This document shows positions 38,243-51,320 of a DNA stretch of 64,000 nucleotides, one piece after another. The notes under the pieces were generated by a model that was not told the DNA's origin, searched no databases, and was given only the letters and a program-made list of their open reading frames with translations. The position numbers and the translations under genes were made by a program. This DNA is from Solenopsis invicta (lineage: Eukaryota; Arthropoda; Insecta; Hymenoptera; Formicidae): the NCBI RefSeq assembly GCF_016802725.1, contig NC_052665.1, forward strand, positions 9,238,001-9,302,000, in the 5' to 3' direction. How positions within the stretch are numbered: position 1 is the first letter of the stretch; each line of letters opens with the position of its first letter.

Positions 38243-41200
38243 AATTTAGAGAGTACAGGATAGATCGAAGATTCAGACTAGTTTTCGATTCGAGACGCAA
38301 GTCTCGTGTGGACCGATAAGTTCGAGATAACGTTACTTTAATTCCCTGAGAGTCAAATAGGAAGAAATAAACCTGCCCGCGGAATATGAATGTATAATGA
38401 ACAATATGTAAGAAATATGAAGAAATTAGAAATTAAAATTAGTTAACGTAAAAATAAGACGGATCGTCTGACGTAAGAAGACGTAATGCCCAATTTGAAT
38501 AAGTCTATCGAATTAATACCAGGTTGATTAGAAACAAAATAACTACTTGTCATTAAAATTTATATTCTACGTTAGAATTCCTCCTATTTCACGACGCATT
38601 CAGCGCCGTAAGCGCGCTCCGAATGCGGGTTAAAAGGCCCACCTTACGTTTGAAGTTTCAATTTTTCTATCCCAGACGCTAATGGGTTTGCAGTTAGCTG
38701 TGACGTTCCGCTTTCGGTCGTTACTCCCATTACAAGTCCCATTGTAGCCGCGGCGACGGCGGCGATGCGAGAGGCCCGCGGCGCGGCTATAAATAACGAA
38801 ATTTCGTAAAAGCGCATCCACATTCCTCGCATGGCGATGAGTCAAATGGAGGAGAGAGAGAGAGAAAGAGAGAGAGAGCCACGTTCTCATTTTTCCCGGC
38901 TCTACATCACTGTCGTGTTGCGTTAACGCGACGCTGTCCCATTTGCTCGCACGTCATCGCTCATGAGGACCCCTGATTAGTCGGATACTCAGCCAGCCCG
39001 ATCCCTTAGTGCACCTTCTTATCCTACTATCGCCTGCCCTACGGCTGCGTGGTTCCCTCCCGCCTCCCATCTCGCTTCGGTCCCGGGATACACGGCTTGT
39101 TACCGTGTCAAAGAAACTCGGTCCGGCCCGCAGCCGCGTGACTGCACGTGCGCGCGAATCATGAATTCCCAAACGAGCGCACGGGCGGAAAAGAAAAAGG
39201 TAGGATATTTGTCACTGCGCGTTCCACGACGGAGTTCGCTCTAATAAGAAGTTTAAGTCGGACAAGTCGTTGAACGGGCCGAGCGCACGGCGGAATACGC
39301 TATTAGCGGTGCGCGTACAAATACAGACGGTTTCAATTTGAACGATCAAGCGTGTTTTCGATTTGTGTCGGATAAGAATACGCGCGCGATGTAAGGACGA
39401 CCATAGCCGCACGACTTTTCAAACGGTAAATTAAAGGCGATCGCGTCGGGTAACTCGATGCTAAAATTGCTACTTTGTCGATGTCGGGGTAATAGAATGC
39501 GCGACAGCCGGGCGTTAAAAATAATTCCCTTATAAACCGCGCACGACCGGTGCATCCCGCGCAGCCGCCACCGCGCGGTAATGGAAATTCACCTTCGCGA
39601 GATAGCGCGACGCGTAAATAAGAGGTCGCGTTAAGAAAGGGGAGTTTACGAGACGCGTCGTCGTTCCGTCGCGCCCACCGTCTCACAGGCGACTCGACCA
39701 GCGCGAATATACCCTGCGTTACTTAACCGTCGTCGTCCCTAGGCAATTCCGCGCGACGCAGTGGTCACTTTCACCCGGAGATCCGAAAAATCGTCGTCGA
39801 AAAAAGCGACCGGTTAGGGAAAATCGAAGAGAGAGTCTCCGCACGCGGACTCTCCGTTCACTCACATACTTATGCACGAGTCCATGCGCGCACGCGGACC
39901 GTGTGCACCTAATACACCGCCGATGAATGATTTATGGAACGATATCTGCTTTTTATCGGAGAGGAGGGGGAGACCGCGCGATTCAGGTTGTCGCGCCCCG
40001 GGCACCGGTCGTGCCGCCGAGATTGCTCTCGCCGGAGGATGCGAGAGGCCTGCCCGAGCTAGTAATTGCACTCCGGTCAAGGGAAAACGAGGGGAGGGGA
40101 TAGAATCGAGGAGGATCGGTTTAACGAAATCTGTTGTTAGTACCGTGGGGAACTTTGCCGTTTATCACTCTCGGGGATTTAATTCCCCGTGACTCGCGCG
40201 CGAGGAATTACGCGCGCAAGGTGGTACCGGCGATCATCGCGCTCGCGCTCCGACACGAGGAGAGAATTTATTTCGCCCGTTTCACCGAGTCCCTGGAAGC
40301 TCGTCGTGGCTCTCCGATTATCCCGCGATTCATCATCGCGATCAAAACCATCCAGTGCGGTTCTAAATTATATTGGTCGCCGCCAAGCGCGACCTAGTGC
40401 AGCCCGATGCAGTCTGTTACCTAATTTCGTATCACGTTGCCAGTGCTCCCGTAATCTCATTACGAAAGCCGAAAGCTCGCCAAGAAGCAGATCGCGACTC
40501 GGATATGTCAAATTATTGACAAATCTAGAGTACGCGCGCTTTGCGTTACGCAAGTTCGCGTCCGATTAATTTAAATAAAGATTAATTGCAAAAGCTTCCG
40601 CCGTAAATATACGTCACCTGCTTCTATTAGTCCGCACTATAATTGAACTGTACTAATTTAAACACGCGTACCGAGGGATCTCGTTCTCTAGCAACATCGT
40701 TTCTTCGCCGGGAACTCGGTCGATGACCGCGTTTAGGTAACGTGGATGTATATAACGACTACTACCAACGGCCAGCCCTTGTGTAACGCTGATCGATTAT
40801 ATCGCTTAGACGTGGCGTTTCACTCGCCGAGTAATAACAATGCTAATCGAACGTCATTACAGCTTTGCGTCCATATTTACAATCCATCATGACAAATCCG
40901 CTTGCAATATAATCCCTCTGCAATGTGTAATTAATTTTATACCGATCTGTGTATAAGGAATAGAGAAAATACATCCTGTGCATTGTGCCATTCGTTTCCG
41001 TTAACCCTGACATTATCAATGGTAAGCACGAAGATCTCTTGAATTCGTTATTAACCTGACATCAAAATTTTATTCGCCTTTTTTTTCGATGAAAAAAGCA
41101 ACGCAATTTAAATCAATAAGTGAATTAATTGCGCTGAAATTTTATACGATGTTCAAACGTAATATCAAAATATTCTATGAAATTTTTATATTTTTGCTAA

Positions 41201-41837
41201 TGTTTTTGAGATAAAAAATACATACATCCTTAAAAATGGCGGAATGGCGTTTCAATAGGTAACAATACTAAATATGAACGCGAGAAGTCCGGTTAAGTGC
41301 GGTCATTAAATTTATCACGAACGTGCAGTTAATCTTCCGACGCTGGTTACCAGTACTTTTCATAGCAAACCTGACAGCCGACTCCGGTGATTTTAACCTG
41401 CATTCGCGCCCGCGCATGGTGCGCAGTATGCGAAATATATACGCATAATGCGGCGATATTTCTCCTCGCCGCCGCGCCGACAGTGTAGGAAGCTCGAAAC
41501 GCATTCCATTAGCATAGCTTAACATTAAGCGCTCACACGTCCCGGCTTCGTGAATTACAGGCATTGAATCTTGAATGATTGCACGATTCAAAGGGCGTAC
41601 ATCAACAATGTCAGCCGGAACGCACAGGCTCACCTGTTTCCGACTACCGCGCGAAAATTTAACGAAAGTCGCGTTCATTAATTTCGAATGGATATTACGT
41701 AGGCCGTGTATTACGTCTCTCGCATATGGCCAATTTACATTTGTGTGTCTTGTGAAATATTCAACGATCGATCGATTAGCTCCCACGAGCGTTATTTATT
41801 GATCTAATTATCGTTGCGAACTGTATATATTATTACA
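38243..41837. other. Non-coding, CpG-rich 38.6-40.6 kb
   Basis: No supported gene. A short GA run lies at about 38851-38878. The 172-codon minus-strand frame at 41268-41786 has no recognisable domain and no splice or promoter support. Confidence 0.5.
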
Positions 41838-42108
41838 CACGGGAAGAATGGTTTTTGCTCAAGTGTCTAAAAATTTAGTTGGAACTGAAAATAAGTTAAT
41901 CAATGAATATGACAATAATTATATCGAGCCATCAAAATAATTGTATAGGACGGATAAATTAGCTGCCGGAACGTTATAAAATTTTGCAGCTTTGCTCTCG
42001 TTACGCTTGAACGTCCTACATAATTATTCTGATGCCCAATAAAATTATTTTTAGATCTGTAACCAGCTAAATTTTTTTATATTTCAGCAAAGCCTCTCTT
42101 TCCGGGAA
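41838..42108. mobile_element. MITE, CACGGAAAGAAC family, copy 1 (degenerate)
   Basis: The left end CACGGGAAGAATGGTTTTTG and right end TTTCAGCAAAGCCTCTCTTT-CCGGG are degenerate inverted copies. Inner blocks (AAGTGTCTAAAAATTTAG.TGGA on the left, AGATCTGTA.CC..CTAAATTTTT on the right) match the copies at 55731 and 63673. No coding capacity. Confidence 0.7.
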
Positions 42109-43918
42109 AATAACAATTATTAATTAATTATCTGGGCTACTTGCCTACCTAATCTATATCTCTGTGATAAGTCTACGTTTATTACTATAAAGAAATATAC
42201 TTTACATTCTCAAACAGTCTTCAATCCCGAATTGAATGAAAAGGGTGTTACGTACCCTCTACCGGAGGTGTCACAATCGCTTCGTTCAGGGTTAACGAAG
42301 CCGCGCGGATTCTCCGAGATCGACGAACTCCAGCCGCTTTCTCACACTTTGTCAGCATCCAAGGTTGGCCGTTCGCCGCGTTCACGGATTCGTCACACTT
42401 CGATGTCAGTGACCTTCGCCACGTTTTTATTTTTAAACAACCGGTCATTAAGAGAGCTATAGACTTACCTCGGTTCTCTTTGCTTAGCACAAAGGCGTAA
42501 TGGCAATTACAGCCTTGATGCAACATTATCGAAACCTCTAAGAGTAATAAACTCCCGCGGATGATATCGGTAAAAGTAGTTTCTCCCTTCCCCATAAGAA
42601 AAGAAAAATTCTCTCCATACGGACCTATAAATCTTCATGTAGACCCTAACTCTGCTTTAAAAAGACCCTTCCATTTATCAAGGTTGAAAAGTTACATGAC
42701 TGTTACTTATATTTAATAAAACGATTTTCAAATTTTTGAGTCATGAAACGATCGAGAGACAGGAAGTATAATTCTTATTCCTCGCATCTATTTCAGTCAC
42801 GTGGAAATGACAAGTAGCACTCGTATGCGATATTTGTTTAAGAAGCGTGCCGCTGGCCATCTTCAGCGAGTGTGTCAACGGCTGGTGAAAGGTATCAATG
42901 ACTTTTCTCTCACTGACCTACGACGAGAAACTTTCGTTCTCTAATATCAACTCGTGCCTGCTTACATAATCGCGGTAATGATCGTGCGCGGAATTGACGA
43001 TGCGCGTCAGTAATTTCATGCGATTCTACCTACGCTGTCTTGTTACAGTCAGATCGCGATAACTCGTCAACTTTATATAAACACAGCAAGGTCATTTTTT
43101 TTTAGCGATGTACAAAATATATGGGATAAAAGATTAACAAGTTTAAACACTTTTGTTCTTCTTTCGAATGTTACGCGTGTCACAATCTCTCTTACTATCG
43201 CTCCGAGCGTAATTGTACTAAAAAAATATGTAGTCACCGACTTGAGACGCACCGCCGCCGTACACGCGTTCAACGTTCATTAATCAATAGCGATCACGCA
43301 GGACGTATCAGCGATACGCCAAACAAGACACAGGACCGCGCGAACTTGGCGCAAACACGATCGACCGGTTAATGTATTTAATTATTTAATACCCCTGCGT
43401 GACAAGGTTGCTACATCGGTGCGGCGCGACAGCGAAGGCAAGGAACCGGGGGAGGGCAAACGAGGTTCGAGTCGACGCGCAGAAAGTGTATCCGCAGCGT
43501 CACAATGACAGCAACCCGATTTTTATCTCAAAAGAGAAGAGATATATCCCGGAGGGTCGGCGCGTCGTCGAATAACGCGCCGATTTGCGACATCCGGTGT
43601 GCACGCCGATTAAAACGCCGCGCTGCCGTATCCTCGAAACGTACGAAACGGCACGTAATCGTCCGGAGTCACGCAGACGATTCCCTGGGAGGACGCGGCG
43701 AGAGGATGAAAATTACGCAGCATCCTGTGTGCCTCGCGTTTTGCACATTTAATACGTTCGATACGTTCCCCCGTTCGTCCGTTCGTCCGGATGCGCGACC
43801 GCAGAGCACCGCCCGGATACCGGTGCAGGCAAACAGGTAACGTCGGGTTACACACTCGCCCACAACGGGAGTCGACCTTCGATCACGGTGTAACGTAGCC
43901 CTCTGGCCGCGGACGCGA

Positions 43919-43991
43919 TGGTGGTGGTGGTGGTGGTGGTGGTGGTGGTAGTGGTGGTGGTGGTGGCGGTGGCGGCGGCGGCGACGGCGGC
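43919..43991. repeat. (GGT/GGC)n triplet repeat
   Basis: About 24 GGT-type triplets changing to GGC at the 3' side. Open frames through it reading poly-Val or poly-His are repeat artefacts. Confidence 0.95.
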
Positions 43992-44116
43992 ACATCCTTC
44001 GCTGTTCCCAGCAACGATGGTTATGGATCACCGTTCCGACTACGGCAATCGTGGACAATGGACCGTACTAATAACTCGACGAACGGAGCGAGAGCGGGAG
44101 AGAGAAGAGTGGTCGG

Positions 44117-44149
44117 TCCTGACCGGTCCTGGTCCTGGTCCTGGGGCCG
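44117..44149. repeat. Short GGTCCT-type tandem repeat
   Basis: Five or so six-base units (GGTCCT with one GACC variant). Confidence 0.8.
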
Positions 44150-44749
44150 GACATTAATTGGGACTGGACCGGGCGACGCTTCGTACAAAATGCCTAACTC
44201 CCGAAAACCGATAACAATCAATCGACTGACGGATAGATCGGAAAAGCTGACGTGCAGCCGCCACCACACCGCGCTTCGCCGATGCGTTTCTCGTTTTGTG
44301 CTCCCTTCTGTTCTCTTGCTTGCGTAATTATTGAAATCGACCGTGGCCGCAGGACAAAGGAGCCTCACGACCTCACGGAAGGGAAGAAGGAACCATACGA
44401 AATATTTACATAATTAGATATGCTTATGCAGTAAGTTCGAGCAAAGACGCGCAATTAGCCGCCCAGAATACTCATTGCGATTTATGACCGAATAATTAAT
44501 TCCCTCGACGTTTTTTTTTTTATTAAAAAAAGAACGTAATGCCTCGTTCTTTCAAGTTTTGAAACAACACGCACGTATATAGCTACAGATAAATGTATGC
44601 GTGTCATTCTTAAGCCGGTTGCGGATGCGTCCACTTGTGAGATACTCATCGAGTCAAGACAAATACAGATGATGCAACATATATCGCAAGGTTTTACTAA
44701 CTTAGCCCTTTTGTGCCTGACTTTTTTCCAAAAATAACTAGCATCTAAT

Positions 44750-45010
44750 TTACATTTTACTACGCGTTTTTAAGGTCGCTGAATTTGTAATCAAAATTTT
44801 AAAATTATAAATGGCCGATCCAACATGGCGGACCAAAATATTACTCAAATCCAACACAATTTAATATTTTTATCCGTTATATTGAATTTTAAAAGTTTGA
44901 GTATAAATTCGCAATCAGTGACCCTAAAACCTTTGGAATATAAACTTCGAATCCAAGAAAATTTTACATTTTGATTCGCCATTTTGAAATTAAATAGCGA
45001 TTTTTTTATA
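44750..45010. repeat. Probable old dispersed repeat with CATGGCGGACC motif
   Basis: GGTCGCTGAATTTGTAATC (44772 on) is partly inverted at AAATTCGCAATCAGTGACC (near 44907). Between them is GATCCAACATGGCGGACCAA. Motifs of this kind recur in repeats of insect genomes in my general knowledge, but I cannot name the family or its ends. Confidence 0.35.
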
Positions 45011-45502
45011 AATAGTTCTTGCGTTCAAAATAAATAAAAAAAATTTGTTAACTTAATTTTTGTGCAAGATGTATGCATTTTTCACTTTCACCCCATTTTA
45101 CGAATTTTTGACGAGGTATGCGAATCAAAGGAAGAAACTCCCAAGGGTGTTTTTTTGTGAAGAGTTCTATCCTTTACCTTTAAAATGAGTCCGCGACGAA
45201 GTTTCTACCTTTATTTTTTGTGAAAGACATAAATTTTTGAAGGTTTGGCACAATAAAATTTAAATATAAAATTTGTTATAAAAAAAAATCCATGTTTGAT
45301 ATACGGATTTGCATCACAATTAATTTATCGCATAATTAAAAAAAAAACTCTTATCCCCCTTCGTGACTGACTGCAACTATTCTACCTGACCTATAATCGA
45401 AGAAGCTAAGACCGTCGATTTTCTCCATGTGAGAAACCCGTCTTTAAGACGATGGTCAGTCGCTCGGCGGAATAAACCACGGCGAGAAGCCTTTGTGCCG
45501 CT

Positions 45503-45580
45503 CGTTCGTGGCCGAGTGGTCACCGCGCCCGAAGGTAGAGAGAGGAAGCCGGGGTTCGCCTACCCGGTTCAAACGCTTTA
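45503..45580 (+). mobile_element. tRNA-like promoter segment: SINE head or tRNA pseudogene
   Basis: TGGCCGAGTGG (45509-45519) fits the RNA polymerase III A box of class II tRNAs such as tRNA-Ser/Leu, and GGTTCAAACGC (45566-45576) is close to the B box GGTTCRANNCC. Their spacing of about 57 bases fits a tRNA with a long variable arm. The T stem and acceptor stem do not pair, so it is not an intact tRNA. A tRNA-derived SINE head or a decayed tRNA gene are both possible; I could not delimit a SINE body or tail. Confidence 0.45.
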
Positions 45581-45906
45581 ACCACCTGCTTCCGAAATTT
45601 GAGCGCCGCGCGTTTGAGCGTGTACACACTTTCGTCGACGGTTCTATCTTCTGTCGTCGTCCGAGATGAGATGCTGAGTAATCAGAGAGGAGCGGTGACT
45701 GTCCGTCATGAGCTAATATTTGTCGAAAATTTAAATTTTTCAACGCCTGTTGCTTCGGACTTGCCTCATAGCAATGTTGGATATACTATTTAGTCTCGGC
45801 ATTCTTTGAGGCTTCCGTATTTATAAACGTTATAAATATCAAAGTAAATAAATATTGAAAAAAGTTATCGTATGAAATAAAGTTTTACATTTTATATCAC
45901 ATGATA

Positions 45907-46131
45907 CATTGAGAAACAAGTTGTTTACTCGAATAAATTTGTTCAATTCGATTAAATTTTTTTCAATTCATGTATTTACGTATTTTACTTAAATAACATA
46001 ACATTTGAATTTCAGTTTAAACATTTATATATTTAACTTAACTACATATGCGTTCAACTTAAATACATAAATACTTGAATTAAAAAAATTCAATCAAGTT
46101 GAAGTTAAATTAATAATTTTTTTTCTCAGTG
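45907..46131. mobile_element. 225-bp TA-flanked MITE, CA(C/T)TGAGAAA ends
   Basis: The left end CATTGAGAAACAAGTTG follows TA (45905-45906). The right end TTTTTTTTCTCAGTG precedes TA (46132-46133). The arms are imperfect inverted copies (CAATTCGATTAAATTTTTT on the left against AAAAAAATTCAATCAAGTTG on the right). The terminus type is shared with 33183 and 54850; the interior is shared with 32383-32528. Confidence 0.78.
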
Positions 46132-46133
46132 TA

Positions 46134-46792
46134 CAAAGGATTCAATAATCACATTTTATTTATAAATCAACTAGTGTTGGATAGGATTTCATGGTCCTTG
46201 GTTTTTTCGATTATAAGTCAGGTAAAATAATTGCAGCAACAGATAGGATATTACAAAATTTAGTTATAAAATGTACGATATACAATTAGTAAGAAAATCG
46301 ATGTGACGCTTTGTGTAGCTGAATTCATGAATGCGAACAGCGTGCCTGTACAAAGAACCGATCTAGAGGCAAAAGGCTTTGTGCTCCTGCAATCGATCGA
46401 CCGCCGGATAGCAAACGCGATATAACGCGGCAAAGTATCGTCATCGCTGCACACCGTCGTATCATATTCGAGTCTGCAGTCTACAGTCTGTTGCACCCTA
46501 AGCGTATTATCAGTCAATATTATACCGAAACTTTACGACTGTTTCGCGACCAAGCGTTGCGTAATAAATAACTCGTAAAACATTTGCGTTGCAATCATAG
46601 ACTGAGAAGCGTTCCTAAAAAAGCAAGGACCTTTTCCAAGATATTTCTTATCGGAGAAACATAAATTTCTCGTAAAATACTCGTAACTGTCACTGCTATC
46701 GTGTATTGTGAAGCTGCCGGTGCGGAAGACACAGTCGTGAGGTCTCTGCCGAGATATCGCGTTTCGAAAATTTTTATTATTATATTTCTTAC

Positions 46793-46825
<33 letters not shown>

Positions 46826-47384
46826 GGGGGGGACTTATTGGTCTTTGGAAAAGAATATCACGTGACAGTAGAAAATCGGTTTTCCGTTCTCACGTAATCT
46901 TAGGGCAAAGCGCGTCCGGTTTCCCCGTGAGAAATAAATAGCATCGGTGATGTTTTCCATAAAACGTTGAAACACCCGATGACTCCTTGTACTACTTCTA
47001 CGTAGAGCACTGCGGCCGTTTATCGAGTATCACGACCGTGAAGAGTCGACGGGGCGTTGCATAAACGAACGCGAACGGCTAAAAAGTCTCTTCCACGTGA
47101 AAGTAACGCGCTGAAAATAGCGAAAAAAGAGACGCGGCCGCAAGTCGGACGGGTTTTGCCCGGCCCCGACGTCGTGAAGTCATTAGCGCCGAATTAAACA
47201 AGCGAATCGTGTCACCCGCAAATCGACGGAGTATCGTAATAATTTTGCTGAAATTTCATTAAAGAAACTAACGTTAAATGAACGCGAATTCCCTTAAAAT
47301 TGTTTATGACTCCGTATAATAGTACTTAAAATTATGCTTGACACAAAAAAAATGTAAAATCGATGTATTATATATAAAAGTTGC
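46134..47384. other. Non-coding, with a GA/G tract
   Basis: Unique DNA with a GA microsatellite ending in a G run at 46793-46832. No gene supported. Confidence 0.5.
46793..46832. repeat. (GA)n microsatellite ending in G8
   Basis: GA units with one AA interruption, then eight G. Confidence 0.92.
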
Positions 47385-47490
47385 GGTTAATTTGATTAAT
47401 TGGTTATTTTACATAATAATCAGTTAATATGAATAATTCCCAATTTGTTTGGTTAATATGATTAATAGAAGAGAATTAATCAAATTTACC
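47385..47490. repeat. Imperfect palindrome with 17-bp ends
   Basis: GGTTAATTTGATTAATT (47385-47401) and AATTAATCAAATTTACC (47474-47490) are inverted copies with one mismatch. GGTTAATATGATTAAT-like motifs repeat between them. Possibly a small fold-back element. Confidence 0.6.
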
Positions 47491-50400
47491 GGTTATTTTA
47501 TAAAATTCTCAATGCTAAACATTTTGATAAATGTTATTTTATTTCCTCGGCAGTCTGAGGATGCTTTCCAACAACGGAATACAGTCGAACACTGTGACAC
47601 GGTGTTACATAGTATCGACTTGTAGCTGAAGTGCTACATAGCTTTTTTTATTTCATTTTCACTTTTAATTTTTATCGCCAAATTGTTGATACCATGAATT
47701 CAAGTTGTTTTAAATCATTTTCAATGCTGAACGAAAACGGACAATACATCATTGAATAAAGTTTTTGCTTTGTATGAAAAAATCATTTACAGAGAAAAAA
47801 CGATATGACTTTTTTTTATCAAAAACATTATACAATTATACATGTATAACATTTGTATATAAAATCGATAATAGAGTAAACTATCGTCAGGACTTAAATA
47901 TAATCAGGCAAAGATAAGCTTGGGTAGCAGATTAAAAAAAAAGTTCATTTGTGATCTCTCTCTTTTCTGCGGACAGATATAGAGATGTATGCAAGTATCA
48001 CATTCTTATCCCACGCATCGCGCGTTCCTTCTCCACACGCACGAGCGCGCGGAGTGCAATCTTTATTTCACGCCAATAATCCTCCGACAGGAAGTCAGAA
48101 GCACGCACGCACACATTGACACGAGTATGAGAATCACTCTGAAACTTCTGCGAGGAGGACCGTTGCGCCGCGAGTTCTCTTTCTACAGAGAAGTTTCTCT
48201 CGCCGCGTAAACAGCGCTTTTCTTTGCAAATGTCATGCCGAATCAGAATTTTAGATTCCCAAAGATTCTCTCAGGAGATTAGAACGAACGTGCATTCCAT
48301 CTAATTTTTTCATCCGTTTGTGTTCGTAAATTGTTTGTTTCGCGTTCGTCTCAAGTGGCAAAAGAATCCGTAAGAACTGGCGCAACACTCTTTCTCAGCC
48401 TCGAGAGAACTCTCAATACAGAAAAGAAAATATCAAATTTCCTATAGAATATACATCCAACAATTGCATTACTCCTTTCAGTATCACGCGTACTGTCATT
48501 CGTCAATTTATCAACGCATTTATGACGTATGATAAATGACAATGTGTTGAAAGCTAAATAAATAGCTTAAGTAGAATTCACGATAATCACGCAAAAATCG
48601 TTCGCAGAAGAATTCGCCGAGTAGGATATATATATAAAGGGAAGATGGGGCGAGATACGACGACCATTTATGTACACGACTGCGTGCATGTGCGAGCGCG
48701 CCCGAGCGTGTTCGTGCGTGTCGGCGCACGCACTTCTGTAGATGCGAATATAGAAGACTCGGATAAAGCAAAAAAAGGCATGGGACAGCCTCCGACGGCG
48801 GAAGAATACGTCTGGCAACAGTGCTGGGACTGGACCAGCTGATTGCGGCACCAGGGCCGTCTTCATCCTTTCGAAATACAGGTTTGTATTTTCAAAAAAA
48901 AAAAAAAAAAAAATAACCATCTACCCAACTTGCCACATAAATTACTTAAATTGAAAAATTCATTAAGGCAATATTTTATGAAACTATTCTGAAATAAAAT
49001 CGTGGCTTTTCCAAATAAAAATGTAAAAATATTTTTTATCAAAGTTAACGTGATTGAAAGAGGAACACAAAAATATTCTCATTGAGGGTAGTAGCTTCGA
49101 TGTCTTATCGGTGACCGCCTTGGCGGCGGTACACAGAACGGAATTTTCGAATTCATCGTCGGTGCCAATGATGATCCGTCGCGCGGGCAAAAACCTACTT
49201 CATCTGGGACAAAGGACTGCCATTCGGCCTGGTTAACAATGCACTGGCACATTCGACGATTCAATAACTCTCTCAGCTGCGAGGAAAGGCGCCAAACCGG
49301 TTTCGTAATTTTCAAATGAACGATCGTCTCGTTCCGCGTCGAGAACCCTTCGCGGAAGCTTTGTTCTATCCTTAACATTTTCCGCAGGAATTAATCGGAT
49401 CCGAATGCAAAAGTTTTCAAATTAAGATTACGGCGCTACGTTGAATTCCAACGATTTCTATTAGTATAAAGCGCACCAACATGCAAACGGGTATTTCAAG
49501 AAATTGCATTACTACCGGCGAAAATAATTTGTGATGCAATGCTGTGCGAAATACCGTACATCGAAGAAGACTGAAGAAATAGGTGCCGAGGACATTTATT
49601 TATCTCAGAACGCGAGGAAAGGCGAATCGCGACCGGCGGCCTGCTTTGCGCTCGGAAATCTTTATCATTTGACGTTTGATACGGTTCGCGAGAGGGAAGG
49701 GGGACCTCGTCAACGGTAAGAGTCGTTGGAATCTGGAATGTGCGCTGGCAGCGAGATTAAAGTCGCGGTTCCGCGATTCGACCTGCCTTCCCGAAGAATC
49801 TTTCCTCGATGGACCAGTTCCGGCAGCAGCACTGCCGCGGCGCTATCGCGCTCGGCGAATGGGAATAGACTCCGACAGCGGTGGAGAAGAGAGCACGGGG
49901 GAAAGACGAAACAGGAGCAAGGTTGGAAGAGGAGAAAGGATAGGGATAGGAGAAGAGGGAGAAAGAGTCCGCGCGGAAATAAGAATAACAGGAACGGCAG
50001 CTCGCCTGGAGATGCCAAGTCAGGCGCGAGGCGCGAGGCGAGAGGAGAAAGGAAGCGACCAAAGGAAGGCACCCCGGGACTGGCAGGAGGTGACTAGACG
50101 TGACTAACTTTGCTGAGAGCGAGAAAGAAAGCGAGAGAGGGAACTGGAAGAAGGCTTGAAAAATGATCGCCTCGTAAGTCTCGGAAAGCCTGTCTGTGCG
50201 CGAGCATGTCATAGAGCGAGAGATGAGTAGAATCCCAAAGTCGGTATGACCTCCTGGAGAAAGAGGCCCAAGTTAGAATCTGGCCGGTATATGACACGTG
50301 ACTCATATTCCATTGCGATGTCACTGGCATCTCTCTCTCTCTCTCTCTCATCTCTCGTTCCACGTTTAGAATCTTACAGATCTAAAACCCTCTCTTAAAT

Positions 50401-51320
50401 TCCGACGTTTGAAACGAATCACTCATATCCATCATTTGGAATTAATTTTTTTTTTAAAGGAAAGACTGAAGGAAAGAGAAATTGTAATCCACTTTTGTTC
50501 ACTTAAAACGATTGCTCGGTATGAATCATCCAGAGTTATCCTCGTCGCTCTCGTCATCTCGCTGCGCGTCGTCCCTCCAAAATTACATTCGCGACGTTCT
50601 CGCAATTTCCATACTAAACAAAATTATCGTTCCACTGTCGACGTATTTTCTACCGTGTCGTCGCCTGTATTCGCCTCGACTTATCTCGTCAAGCCTGAAA
50701 ATTTTCATGTCCTACTACTCATTTCCCTCATCCTCGTCGTCACGGCAGCAATTGAATCTTATATTTAACGATCCCCGATATAAAAATGTCGAAAGACTTG
50801 AGATATTTTATGCAGATGGATTTAGCACACTCTAGGACACCCAGAAGCATTTTATTATGCATTCAAAGTCATTAAACGTGTCTCTTCGAAAACGTTGAGT
50901 GCGATCGTTACAAAGTAAAGTCTCAATTTAAACTTCTCTCGATGTTCCGTTTTCTCAATTCGAACGAAATTTCTTATTCGCTTGGACGACATACGAGTCG
51001 GTGTCGTGAAAAGTACAAAGTGTACCCGGATGCGGCGATGTAAATCATTGCCATCCAAGCCGTCTGAAAAAGAACCCGTGTCACCCACACTCATACGTGT
51101 GAGGCCCCTTAATTCGACGAGCAGAAAATGCGCAACTCCCTCAGACGACAAAACTGATAAAGTAGAGAGAAGACAAATGATAAGAGAGAGAGAGAGGAGG
51201 GGAGAAAAAATAGAACAATCGAGGGAAAAATCTTTTTTTCGCGTCACGAACTTAATAACGTGGTATTAGACACTGAATCGTTATAATTTCGAGTTTAGTA
51301 TTAGTAGGCGCGCAGTGCGT
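47491..51320. other. Non-coding; short CT run and poly(A)
   Basis: Includes a poly(A) run near 48895-48912, CT repeats at about 50329-50349 and GA-rich sequence at 49.85-50.1 kb, which produces long overlapping frames on both strands (120-150 codons) rich in Arg/Glu/Gly or Ser/Leu/Pro. No gene supported. Confidence 0.45.

Larger units (their letters stand above)
42109..45480. other. Non-coding; triplet repeats and an old dispersed repeat
   Basis: Includes the GGT-rich tract (43919-43991), a GGTCCT repeat (44117-44149) and an AT-rich repeat-like segment (44.7-45.25 kb). A minus-strand GAG|GTAAGT donor-like site lies at 42463-42471, after an open 115-codon frame. Without an acceptor or homology I do not call an exon. 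Confidence 0.45.

Noticed and set aside
41268..41786. 172-codon minus-strand frame
   Set aside because: Composition-driven length; no motif, no repeat-family protein signature and no flanking splice sites.
42460..42595. Minus-strand exon ending at a GAG|GTAAGT donor
   Set aside because: The donor is good, but no acceptor or start with support was found, and donor-like octamers are expected by chance about once per strand in 64 kb.
43669..44157. Poly-His and poly-Val frames
   Set aside because: Direct translation of the GGT/GGC triplet repeat.
49676..50212. Overlapping 120-151 codon frames on both strands
   Set aside because: They come from a GA-rich purine tract; the products are Arg/Glu/Gly or Ser/Leu/Pro strings.
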